DNA of 62,069 nucleotides from Syntrophomonadaceae bacterium (GTDB lineage: Bacteria > Bacillota > Syntrophomonadia > Syntrophomonadales > Syntrophomonadaceae). A model generated the notes under the pieces. The model was not told the DNA's origin. It was given only the letters and a program-made list of their open reading frames with translations, and did not search any database. The position numbers and the translations under genes were made by a program. Position 1 is the stretch's first letter. Each line of letters begins with the position of its first letter. Location of the stretch: contig JAAYCK010000109.1 in NCBI GenBank assembly GCA_012729835.1, positions 1 through 62,069 on the forward strand, given 5' to 3'. Of this stretch, positions 7,938 to 15,776 are shown in pieces.

Positions 7938-8966
7938 ATGAAATACACGACGAAATTCCTAATCGATTACAACCCCTGGCTGGACAGCAATCGAAACTTC
8001 AACCAGCAAAAGGCGCTGCACTACATCCGGATTTTTATTGTTTCTACCGGATTTTTCATTTATTTTTTGCTGAATCCCATTATAGAACCGCAACTTTTCA
8101 TAATTCTATCCATAATCATCATCTATTGTACATTACTGGTCTTGAGTCGGCGGCTACAATTATCATTGTTCAGAAAACGCTATTTATCCAGTTTTGTTGA
8201 TATAACCCTCATTTTTTTCTTGTGCTACTTTTCGGGCGGTCCCCATTCACTATGTTTTATGGCCTTTCTGCTGCCAGTATTAGTCAGTGCCATCGAGCCT
8301 TCATTTGTTCGTCTGCTGCTGGTGATGCTGACAACTCTGATAGCCATGGTCATTTTAGGCATGGTAAGCGTTTTCGACCATCGCGCCATAGTGGTAGCTG
8401 CAGTATATATTATTTTTTCAGGGCTTTTGGTCAATGTCCTCAGCTATAGTGATTTTAAAATCCTAGCTAATTATGCTATACGCGATGGTTTGACCGGGCT
8501 TTATACCCACCAGTATTTCTTCGATAAACTTGGTAAGCTGATGGATGAATCAGTAGAACATACCATCAACGTCGTCATGATTGATCTAGACGATTTCAAA
8601 CTACTCAACGATAAATATGGGCATCTGTACGGGGACCGCGTCCTGCGCAAGGTAGCAGATGCCATCAAGGCCAACGTGCGTGACACTGACATCGTGGTCC
8701 GCTATGGCGGGGACGAATTCGCCATTATTCTGCCCGAGGTCGATGAGGAACTCTGCAACAATATAATAGCCCGATTGCGGGATTCTATTGTTAATCTGGG
8801 CCATTTCAAGCATGTTTCACTAGGATGCGCCCGTTACCCCGAGGAGGCTCAGGATACTTATGAACTGGTGGATATGGCCGATAAGCGAATGTATGCTGAA
8901 AAAAAGCTTAAAGGTAAAATTCCTGCAGAAACCCACCCCTTCCAAGAGCGCCGATTACTCCATTAA
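7938..8966 (+). CDS. Membrane-bound diguanylate cyclase (GGDEF)
   Basis: A 342-residue protein. The N-terminal half (about 30-170) has about six hydrophobic helices with no recognised sensor domain. The C-terminal GGDEF domain begins at about 180 (RDGLTGLYTHQYF), holds DLDDFKLLND, and has an intact GGDEF active site at 257-261. An inhibitory-site RxxD (RDTD, 248-251) stands exactly five residues before it, so product inhibition is expected. It should make c-di-GMP from GTP. An HD-GYP protein at 51056-52573 could oppose it. Confidence 0.9.
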   Translation: MKYTTKFLIDYNPWLDSNRNFNQQKALHYIRIFIVSTGFFIYFLLNPIIEPQLFIILSIIIIYCTLLVLSRRLQLSLFRKRYLSSFVDITLIFFLCYFSGGPHSLCFMAFLLPVLVSAIEPSFVRLLLVMLTTLIAMVILGMVSVFDHRAIVVAAVYIIFSGLLVNVLSYSDFKILANYAIRDGLTGLYTHQYFFDKLGKLMDESVEHTINVVMIDLDDFKLLNDKYGHLYGDRVLRKVADAIKANVRDTDIVVRYGGDEFAIILPEVDEELCNNIIARLRDSIVNLGHFKHVSLGCARYPEEAQDTYELVDMADKRMYAEKKLKGKIPAETHPFQERRLLH

Positions 8967-9024
8967 AGCCAAAGGCTTGAAAGCTATGCAATCGCAGGTT
9001 ATAATGTAACTTGTCATTACACTT

Positions 9025-9108
9025 GCGGGTGTGGCGGAATGGCAGACGCGCTTGACTTAGGATCAAGTACCGAGAGGTGTGGAGGTTCAAGTCCTCTCAC
9101 CCGCACCA
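9025..9108 (+). tRNA. tRNA-Leu (anticodon UAG)
   Basis: A canonical class II tRNA of 84 nt: acceptor GCGGGTG/CACCCGC, anticodon stem CTTGA/TCAAG with loop CTTAGGA (anticodon TAG), a long variable arm (TACCGAGAGGTGT), T-loop GTTCAAGTC and encoded CCA at 9106-9108. Confidence 0.96.
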
Positions 9109-9111
9109 TAG

Positions 9112-9141
9112 AAAAAAATGGGCCTTTCGAGGCCCTTTTTT
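9112..9141 (+). terminator. Rho-independent terminator of tRNA-Leu
   Basis: An A-run, then GGGCCTTTCGAGGCCC and TTTTTT. The hairpin starts a few bases after the encoded CCA and has a classical T-run. Confidence 0.85.
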
Positions 9142-9188
9142 GTATAGATAATTCCGGGCATGTTTGCGCTATTTTAGTAAGAGAAAAT

Positions 9189-9224
9189 AGCTACAGATTA
9201 GCACGGATTAGCACGGATATTATG
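9189..9224 (+). repeat. Single arm of the CACAGAT-type dispersed repeat
   Basis: AGCTACAGATTAGCACGGATTAGCACGGAT shows the roughly 10-nt periodicity of the dispersed family seen in the his and pur regions. Only one arm is recognisable here. The rest of the 9142-9421 interval holds no gene that I can support. Confidence 0.6.
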
Positions 9225-9421
9225 CTTTTTAGCTGTTAATTCCCTAATGCCACTTTCCAGGTAAATCGCCATGAAATCCTTGACATTCCTCTTCCAGATA
9301 GGTGATCATTTAGTAAGGGTTGCTGCTTGAAACCCTCAAACCGAACCGGTTGACCTGTCCTCAAAACCTACTGGTTTTATTACCTTTTTTCTGATGCAAT
9401 TTAATAGAAAGCAGGGCTGTC

Positions 9422-10090
9422 ATGAAAGTAAGAGACCGTATGACTTTCAATCCCTATACGACATCACCCGATCAGAGTGTAGGTGATTTGTGGCGTTTCA
9501 TGAAGGAGCATAATCTCAACCGACTCCCGGTAGTTGACCGTGGAAAGCTCCTGGGGATCGTCACCAGAACTGATTTCGGAACCCGGCCCGATATCGATCT
9601 GAGGGGCACTTCGCTCGCCACTCGTCTGCTGCCTGATGAACAGGAAGAGAAGCTTCGCAAGATTAAGGTTCGCGATCTCATGCCACCCAATCAACAGCTC
9701 ATCAGCATACACCAGGATGCCTATATTGAACAGGCTGCCAAAATATTGCGCGACAACCGCATATCCGGACTGCCTGTCGTCGACGATGATGGTATGTTGG
9801 TTGGAATCATTACTCAAACCGATGTAACAGATGCCTTCCTCGACATGCTAGGCATCAACCGGGCTGGCACCCGTATTAACCTGAGAGTATCTGCTGATCC
9901 GGAAAACCTCGTCCGCATCGGCCAAGTTCTTATGCAACACAAGCTCAGTGTGGAAAACCTGGTCAGCATTGAGAAACCTGACAAAAGCCGTATCCTGGTA
10001 CTCAGGGTCAATATGCAGGATTCCCGTCAATTGATCAAGGAGCTCAAGGATGCTGGTTTTCAAATCGAGTCATTATTGGTTAAAAACTAA
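9422..10090 (+). CDS. CBS-domain pair with C-terminal ACT-like domain
   Basis: A 222-residue cytosolic protein. Two CBS motifs run about 6-60 (VRDRM..RLPVVDRGKLLGIVTRTDF) and 83-140 (VRDLM..GLPVVDDDGMLVGIITQTDV). Residues about 147-222 look like an ACT-type regulatory domain (INLRVSADPENLVRIGQVL). CBS pairs usually sense adenosyl nucleotides, so it may report energy state. It lies 18 nt upstream of the phasin-like gene and then PHA synthase, so a regulatory role in storage polymer metabolism is possible but unproven. Confidence 0.8.
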   Translation: MKVRDRMTFNPYTTSPDQSVGDLWRFMKEHNLNRLPVVDRGKLLGIVTRTDFGTRPDIDLRGTSLATRLLPDEQEEKLRKIKVRDLMPPNQQLISIHQDAYIEQAAKILRDNRISGLPVVDDDGMLVGIITQTDVTDAFLDMLGINRAGTRINLRVSADPENLVRIGQVLMQHKLSVENLVSIEKPDKSRILVLRVNMQDSRQLIKELKDAGFQIESLLVKN

Positions 10091-10108
10091 TCACAGGAGG
10101 TAAACGAG

Positions 10109-10669
10109 ATGAGCGATGAGAATGCCAAGCAGCAAGAATTCATGATGCCCAATCCCTATAAACTCTGGGAAAATCTTTATTTCAGAGCCGAAGATTCCAT
10201 GGGGGTTCTCATGAAGAAGATGGTCGAAACCAAAAGCTTCGCCAATAGCATCGATTTTATCCTCAACAATTATCTGCAGTATCTCAAGTTCCAAAATGAG
10301 CTTGCTTCAGCTTACATCGAGAATACTCCTCTATCATCGAAACAGGACACTGCACGCCTGGCCAAACTCCTGGTTGCCCTGGAAAACAAGTTTGACCGGC
10401 TGGAGGACGATTTCACCAATGAATTGACAGCGATAAGAGAACAAACCAACGAGGTACTGGAACATCTTGCTGCCGCCCAGAAGGGTGCGGAAGCATGCCA
10501 GGATGATGTCGATGTTCGCATCAGTGCTACTCTGGATGACCTGCGCAACCTGATAGGCAAGGTGGAACACATGGAGGAAAGCCTGAAAAACTACCTCGGT
10601 ACTTCAGCAGAACCCGACAAGGAGTCCCCGGCACCAAAAAGGGTCCGGGCAAGCCAAAAAAAAGCATGA
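10109..10669 (+). CDS. Phasin-like / PHA synthase partner subunit (PhaR/PhaE-like)
   Basis: A 186-residue mostly helical protein. Residues about 15-65 (YKLWENLYFRAEDSMGVLM) resemble the N-terminus of phasins and PhaR, 85-160 are a probable coiled coil, and the tail is short, Pro/Lys/Arg-rich (PAPKRVRASQKKA), as in granule-associated proteins. A strong AGGAGG lies 8 nt before ATG 10109. The gene immediately precedes PHA synthase, the expected place for a class III/IV synthase partner or granule coat protein. Primary sequence alone does not decide between PhaR, PhaE and phasin. Confidence 0.65.
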   Translation: MSDENAKQQEFMMPNPYKLWENLYFRAEDSMGVLMKKMVETKSFANSIDFILNNYLQYLKFQNELASAYIENTPLSSKQDTARLAKLLVALENKFDRLEDDFTNELTAIREQTNEVLEHLAAAQKGAEACQDDVDVRISATLDDLRNLIGKVEHMEESLKNYLGTSAEPDKESPAPKRVRASQKKA

Positions 10670-10817
10670 CCTGCAACTTGTAAATCAAATCATTATCGAG
10701 AATTGACTTGGTTCTATATGCAAACTGGTTCTTTCTTACGAGAACCACCAGGTGCTGCGGAATATACCAGGAAGAACACTATTGACGTATTGGCAATTCC
10801 GGGAGGTATATAAATAT

Positions 10818-11954
10818 ATGAATGAAATGTATAAGGCTCGCTCTGCCACCGAGATCGGCGAATTACTCCAGCAAAGTTTTGATCACTGGATGCACACCAA
10901 TGCTCGATGGTTGGAAGTAATGAACTATGATCCCAAGCCTGCTACCGGGTGCTCCCCCAAGGAATTGCTATGGAGCAAGAATAAATCGAAGCTCTATCAT
11001 TATCAGGCCAGCACCCCGCGGCGTTACCTGACACCGGTTTTACTGGTTTATGCCTTGATCAATAAGCCCTATGTACTAGATCTGATGCCTGGCTTCAGTC
11101 TGGTTGAATACCTGGTCAACGAGGGATTCGATGTTTACATGCTGGACTGGGGTGAATTCGAGTGGGAAGACCGCGACCTTACCTTTGCCGATCTGGTCTA
11201 TGACCATATCGCCCCCTCAGCCCGGCGGGTGGCGCGGAATGCCCATTCAGAAGAGATCAGTATCATCGGCTATTGTCAGGGCGGTACTATGTCTACCATG
11301 TATGCCGCACTTTTCGACCGTCCCATCCTGCGCAACCTGGTTTACCTGGCTGCCCCGATTGATTTCGACGGAGCTGGCACCTACGATGTCTGGCTCAAGG
11401 CTCCCGGTTATGATCCTGATCGCATAGCTGATATGATGGAATTAGTGCCCAAGGGGTTCATCGACTGGGGTACTCGTATGTTGAATCCGCTGAACAACTA
11501 CTGGGGCACCTATACCCGTTTATGGAAGACCATCGAAGAGGATAAACCGATCAACTTCTGGAAGGTTCTGAATAAGTGGACGCAGGATAACATCAATTTC
11601 CCGGGAGGTATCTATCGCGATTGGATTCGGGATTTCTATCAGGGCAACAAACTGATCAAAAACCAGATCGTCCTGCGCGGCCGCCGGGTCATGCTCCAGC
11701 GTATCAAGGCTAACCTCTTGGCTCTGGTCGGTCAAAAAGACCATATTGCCCTGCCCCATCAGACCGCAGCTGCACTGAGCTATCTGGGCAGTAATGACAA
11801 GACCTATCAGGAATTCCCGGTGGGCCACGGTGGTTTGGTATTGGGTGCCACGGCTCGTGATAATATCTTTCCGGTATTATGTTCCTGGTTGGGCGATCAC
11901 TCAGAGATCTGGGAGGATGATGCCAAAACGAACGGGCGCAATGGCCGCCGCTAA
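10818..11954 (+). CDS. phaC: Poly(3-hydroxyalkanoate) synthase, class III/IV-like PhaC
   Basis: Alpha/beta-hydrolase-fold polymerase that joins (R)-3-hydroxyacyl-CoA units into PHA. With the chosen ATG it has 378 residues, close to class III/IV PhaC (about 355-370). The lipase-like box is GYCQGG with nucleophile Cys153; Asp308 (QKDHIALPH) and His337 (GHGGL) complete the triad. ATG 10818 has GGGAGG 11 nt upstream; an in-frame GTG at 10752 lacks a good Shine-Dalgarno sequence. The N-terminal WLEVMNYDPKP and FDVYMLDWGEFEWEDRDLT blocks are typical of PhaC. Confidence 0.92.
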   Translation: MNEMYKARSATEIGELLQQSFDHWMHTNARWLEVMNYDPKPATGCSPKELLWSKNKSKLYHYQASTPRRYLTPVLLVYALINKPYVLDLMPGFSLVEYLVNEGFDVYMLDWGEFEWEDRDLTFADLVYDHIAPSARRVARNAHSEEISIIGYCQGGTMSTMYAALFDRPILRNLVYLAAPIDFDGAGTYDVWLKAPGYDPDRIADMMELVPKGFIDWGTRMLNPLNNYWGTYTRLWKTIEEDKPINFWKVLNKWTQDNINFPGGIYRDWIRDFYQGNKLIKNQIVLRGRRVMLQRIKANLLALVGQKDHIALPHQTAAALSYLGSNDKTYQEFPVGHGGLVLGATARDNIFPVLCSWLGDHSEIWEDDAKTNGRNGRR

Positions 11955-11971
11955 ACATTTCATAATAGGCA

Positions 11972-13396
11972 TCAATACAGGCTTTTTCCCAGCCTGCTAC
12001 TAAGCATAGCAACATCATAGTCGCGGGGTAAGTATTCATCATTAAGATCATCATAGCGGTAACGGCGAATAAATTCTTGCCGATTGCCGCTTATTCTTTT
12101 TAGCCACTCCACCAAGTGATCGATCTCTGCCCGGGTATTGTAGGCTGCTAGGCTGATCCTCACCATACCCGGCATTGGTTCCTTACAATTGCCTCCGCTT
12201 TTCAAGCATTCAAAAAATTGTTCCCTTTCACCCATCAGATACCGTACATATGGTTGAGCACAGAAGCATCCCGTTCGCAATCCGATACCTGCTTCATAAC
12301 AAAGAATGGCTCCGACCAGGCTGTGGGGTACCCCCGCCAGATTAAAGCTGATAACCGCAACCCGCGGTCCATCCCCGTAAACACTCAGACCCCTCACTTC
12401 ACTCATTCTATTCAGTGTATATTCGGTCAGGCTCGCCTCATATTCTGACATTTGACCCACCCCCACCTTCTTGAGGTATGACAGGGTATCCGCCAAACCC
12501 ACTACCCCCAATACGTTGGGAGACCCGGCTTCCTCTTTCTCCGGGGGATCAGCCCAATAGACCGCATCACTGTGCACCGCTCGAATAGTGCCCCCACCCG
12601 CATACTCGGGTATACCTTGCTCAAAGGTGTCGCGCGGCCCAATCAGCACCCCGCAGCCATAGGGAGCATATATCTTGTGACCGGAAAAAGCCAAAAAATC
12701 AATATGACCGGGGTGAAATATTGGTTTCATGTCGATGGGATGATGGGGAACCAGTTGGGCGCCATCTACCAGCACCTGGGCCCGATACTCATGAGCCAGG
12801 GCAGCGATGTGATGAATATCATTAATATGACCTGTAACATTGGAAGCTCCGCAAATTCCGACCAGTCTGGTGCGCGGATAGCCTCGCTTAAGTTTTTCCT
12901 CTAAATCGCTTAGGTCCAGACGGCCTTTCTCGTCAAGGCCGGCATAATTTACCCGTACCCGACTCCTCCAGGGAAGATCATTGGAATGATGCTCCATCCC
13001 GGAAACCAGGACCTGGTCTCCCGGTTTAAAGCCAATGCGATAGGATAGTTTATTAATGGCTTCAGTGGTGTTCTTAAGGAAGATAACCGCGTCATGGTCG
13101 AGATCTGCCTGCACAAAATCGGCAATGACTTCACGGCTTCTATTGTATTCGTGAGTGGATACCAGTGATTTATATCCAGTGCCCCGATGTACACCAGAGT
13201 ACCATTTGAGATGGTGCTGCAAGCGCTTAACCACTGGCTCCAGTGCCGGGGTACTGGCAGCATTATCAAAGTTTATATACTTTAATCGTCGGCGGTCCTT
13301 GCCAGGAACCTTCATGTCAATTCCTACGATCTGGCGCCGGAAATCCTTCAGACAGAAACCTGCCCGTCCCATGGCCATCCCCCGCTCACAGTACAC
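11972..13396 (-). CDS. Cysteine desulfurase-like class V aminotransferase (SufS/CsdA type)
   Basis: A PLP enzyme of up to 474 residues, longer than usual (about 400-410) at both ends. Motifs: YINFDNAAST near the N-terminus, VDGAQLVPHH for the PLP-Asp, FSGHKIYAP with the PLP lysine, and the catalytic-loop RTGCFCAQPY. It should release sulfur from cysteine or a related substrate as an enzyme persulfide. GTG 13396 is used here; ATG 13378 is also possible. Its upstream neighbour is a DsrE-like protein, a plausible sulfur acceptor. No SufBCD or NifU is nearby. Confidence 0.8.
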   Translation of the reverse strand: MYCERGMAMGRAGFCLKDFRRQIVGIDMKVPGKDRRRLKYINFDNAASTPALEPVVKRLQHHLKWYSGVHRGTGYKSLVSTHEYNRSREVIADFVQADLDHDAVIFLKNTTEAINKLSYRIGFKPGDQVLVSGMEHHSNDLPWRSRVRVNYAGLDEKGRLDLSDLEEKLKRGYPRTRLVGICGASNVTGHINDIHHIAALAHEYRAQVLVDGAQLVPHHPIDMKPIFHPGHIDFLAFSGHKIYAPYGCGVLIGPRDTFEQGIPEYAGGGTIRAVHSDAVYWADPPEKEEAGSPNVLGVVGLADTLSYLKKVGVGQMSEYEASLTEYTLNRMSEVRGLSVYGDGPRVAVISFNLAGVPHSLVGAILCYEAGIGLRTGCFCAQPYVRYLMGEREQFFECLKSGGNCKEPMPGMVRISLAAYNTRAEIDHLVEWLKRISGNRQEFIRRYRYDDLNDEYLPRDYDVAMLSSRLGKSLY

Positions 13397-13463
13397 ATTT
13401 AATATATACTATGAGCCCCTGCTGTTTTTGCTACTGGAGAGACCGGGACATAAACCCGTCTGA

Positions 13464-13943
13464 TCAGATAAAAAGCTGGATATTGGCCTGCATGGCGTCT
13501 TCCAGGTAATTCATCGCGTTGACTACCTCCACCTCGGGCAGGAGTTCTTCCTGCTTAATGCCCATCACTTCCATGGAGAGACGGCAGGCCTTGAAATTCA
13601 CCCCTTTGTGACGGGCGCCGCGGACAAAGTCCACCAGGGCAGGTGTTTCACTCTCCTTCATCATCTCTACCAGCATACCTTTGCCCAGTCCGGCCATATT
13701 CATATTGGATAAGGGAAGTTCGCGAGCTCCGGCCGGGGTCATTACTGAGAACATCTTTTCATATAGAGTCTTATCCTCCAGACTCATCTTTTCCGGATCC
13801 CGCAGCATGGTCAGCCCCCAAAAAGCAAAGAACATGGTTACACTCATATCAATTTCCCTGGCACTGTTGGCCAAAATGAAAGCAGCCAGGGCTTTATCAT
13901 ACTCACCGCTGAAAATCAGCAAACTCAAGTGCCGCTGTTCCAA
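13464..13943 (-). CDS. DsrE/DsrF-like sulfur-relay protein
   Basis: A 159-residue protein with the DsrE/DsrF layout: an N-terminal strand LSLLIFSGEYDKALAAFILAN, then a helix with MFFAFWGL, and a late conserved cysteine in FKACRLSMEVMG (about residue 119) where family members carry persulfide. TTG 13943 has GGAGG 7 nt upstream. It lies 67 nt upstream of the cysteine desulfurase-like gene on the same strand, so the pair may hand sulfur from the enzyme to this carrier. Confidence 0.75.
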   Translation of the reverse strand: MEQRHLSLLIFSGEYDKALAAFILANSAREIDMSVTMFFAFWGLTMLRDPEKMSLEDKTLYEKMFSVMTPAGARELPLSNMNMAGLGKGMLVEMMKESETPALVDFVRGARHKGVNFKACRLSMEVMGIKQEELLPEVEVVNAMNYLEDAMQANIQLFI

Positions 13944-14057
13944 AGCTATACCTCCTTCAAAACTATGGTCTAATCAGTATTGTTTCCGGAAGCAGCTATT
14001 TTATGAACAGGCTATTCCATATCTGCCTTTTGAGCAATGATTACTGCTTTCATACGC

Positions 14058-15164
14058 TTATGGCAGGCAGCGCTGGCAGGGATCGTATTTGTTTTTTATG
14101 GCCTCTTCTCGGCTTTTGAAGATGACCCGGTTTTTATCACTGGGAAGCGCGCTGCAATCAGGCCGATGAAATTTATATGAATTCCGGTTGCCGATATAAT
14201 AAGTGGTGCCAGTATCAATTAATTGGTTATTGCCTTTGGCTACTGCCGTATGGGAATCTCCGCCGCTGATCACCTTTATGCTTTCTCCATCGGATTTCAT
14301 AACGATGTTCCCGGCAAGATCAGTACGGTATATTTTGGTCCCTGCCTCAGATAAGGTCTCCAGGGCCTCCCAATGCGGATGACCGTAAGCGTTGCCAATC
14401 CCGCACATAATAACTGCGTATTGCGGCGAGGCTGCCTCTACAAACTCCTGACTGGTAGAAGAATGGCTGCCATGATGCCCGACCTTTAATACATCGATAT
14501 CTAAATTCATCCCATTATCCAGCATCTCATCTTCGGAATGTTCACTGGCATCGCCAGTCAGCAGGAAAGATGTATTTTTATATTTCAGCCTAATCACCGC
14601 AGAAGCGTCATTCGGATTCTCATGATCTTGATGGTCAGGTGCCAGGAAAAGAGCATCAACCCCTGGCAGCGGCAGCTTTCCGCCAGCTTGGGCCACTTGT
14701 ACCTGAAGTCCCTGCTGGCGAATGACATTCCGTAAATCGGAGATTTGTTCGCTATCATTGGCTATCTCGGGCATGTAGATCCTATCCACCGGAAAATTAT
14801 TTAACACCGCGGTAAGTCCACCAATATGATCGGCATGAGGATGGGTGGCTACCAGCACAGTCAATTTCTTGATTCCCCGGGAATGCAAATAATCAACTAC
14901 GGTTTGACCACATTCACTCTCTCCGCCGTCTACCAGCATGGCCGATCCTCCTGGAGCAATAACCAGGATGGCATCTCCCTGTCCCACATCGATGAAATGC
15001 ACCTGCAGCCCAGAAGCACCTTGCACATTTATCTTAGTTGTAACTGGTTGAGACTCTGTCCTGGTATTATCATCAAAGCCTGGTCTATAAGAAGACTCTC
15101 CACAACCACCTGCGCTCAATAATAAAACCACTAGAGTCAAGAATACTGCCAACCACCTGCGCAT
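14058..15164 (-). CDS. Secreted metallo-beta-lactamase-fold lipoprotein, ComEC/Rec2-like
   Basis: A 368-residue exported protein. A lipoprotein signal peptide ends in LLSAGGC (Cys21). The MBL domain (about 45-290) has THPHADH and downstream metal ligands (TGDASEHSE, KVGHHGS), matching the ComEC-type nuclease domain. The C-terminal about 45 residues (YYIGNRNSYKFHRPDC..CQRCLP) form the small Cys/His module often attached to such enzymes. ATG 15164 has GAGGAG 6 nt upstream; the in-frame ATG at 15182 precedes that site. A nuclease role outside the cell is likely but not shown. Confidence 0.82.
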   Translation of the reverse strand: MRRWLAVFLTLVVLLLSAGGCGESSYRPGFDDNTRTESQPVTTKINVQGASGLQVHFIDVGQGDAILVIAPGGSAMLVDGGESECGQTVVDYLHSRGIKKLTVLVATHPHADHIGGLTAVLNNFPVDRIYMPEIANDSEQISDLRNVIRQQGLQVQVAQAGGKLPLPGVDALFLAPDHQDHENPNDASAVIRLKYKNTSFLLTGDASEHSEDEMLDNGMNLDIDVLKVGHHGSHSSTSQEFVEAASPQYAVIMCGIGNAYGHPHWEALETLSEAGTKIYRTDLAGNIVMKSDGESIKVISGGDSHTAVAKGNNQLIDTGTTYYIGNRNSYKFHRPDCSALPSDKNRVIFKSREEAIKNKYDPCQRCLP

Positions 15165-15315
15165 AATCGTCTCCTCAAACATTGTTTTATATCAGAGATA
15201 GTTTCTATTTTTATATGGCAAAACCTTCTTATGTCTCATTTGCTTTATAGATCAGAATAAAACCGCAAATACGACTGATACTATATACAATTCTAATCTT
15301 AGAGGAGGTATACAA

Positions 15316-15471
15316 ATGCCCAAGAAGAAGAAAGACGATAAAAGTGATGCATTGAAGCAGAATACTCAGAAGAATCAGGGCACGGGAGGCAATGCATGCC
15401 CGCAAAAAGATGGTGATAACTGCTTGGTCCCCGGTGTTTACAGCGACTCAGATCCCATCGGCGGTGGATGA
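15316..15471 (+). CDS. Small uncharacterised 51-residue protein
   Basis: A short ORF that starts MPKKKKDDKSD and ends SDPIGGG, with two cysteines in the middle (NACPQK..DNCLVPG). It is very hydrophilic: a lysine/aspartate-rich head and a Gly-rich tail. GGAGG stands 7 nt before ATG 15316 and a strong terminator begins 37 nt after the stop, so it has all the parts of an expressed single-gene unit. The function is unknown; it may bind metal or nucleic acid, or be disordered. Confidence 0.65.
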   Translation: MPKKKKDDKSDALKQNTQKNQGTGGNACPQKDGDNCLVPGVYSDSDPIGGG

Positions 15472-15507
15472 CCAATAAAGTAATTATTATTATGCTTGAA
15501 AACAGGG

Positions 15508-15552
15508 GGGCGTTTTGCTGGGCCATTTTTAACCATGGCCAAACAAACGCCC
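15508..15552 (+). terminator. Rho-independent terminator after the 51-residue ORF
   Basis: GGGCGTTT..TGGGCCA pairs with TGGCC-AAACAAACGCCC across a T-rich loop and is followed by TAATTTTATT. It closes the small-ORF transcript. The following 15553-15776 interval holds no recognisable gene or riboswitch. Confidence 0.75.
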
Positions 15553-15776
15553 TAATTTTATTGGGGACTGTATAATAAAACATTTCTCATTCCCATGGCA
15601 AGATTAACCCAGCAATCTTGGTACGGCAACCAAATATTATCATACCGGAAGATCAGCCTTTTCAGTAAAAATCAGCTAGGTCGATGCAAACAGCGGGTAA
15701 TCCTGTTATGCCAGTGACTGTGAAAGCTTACCACAACCTGCTGCGTAAAACAGGTAAATGAGGAATTAAGGGGGAT

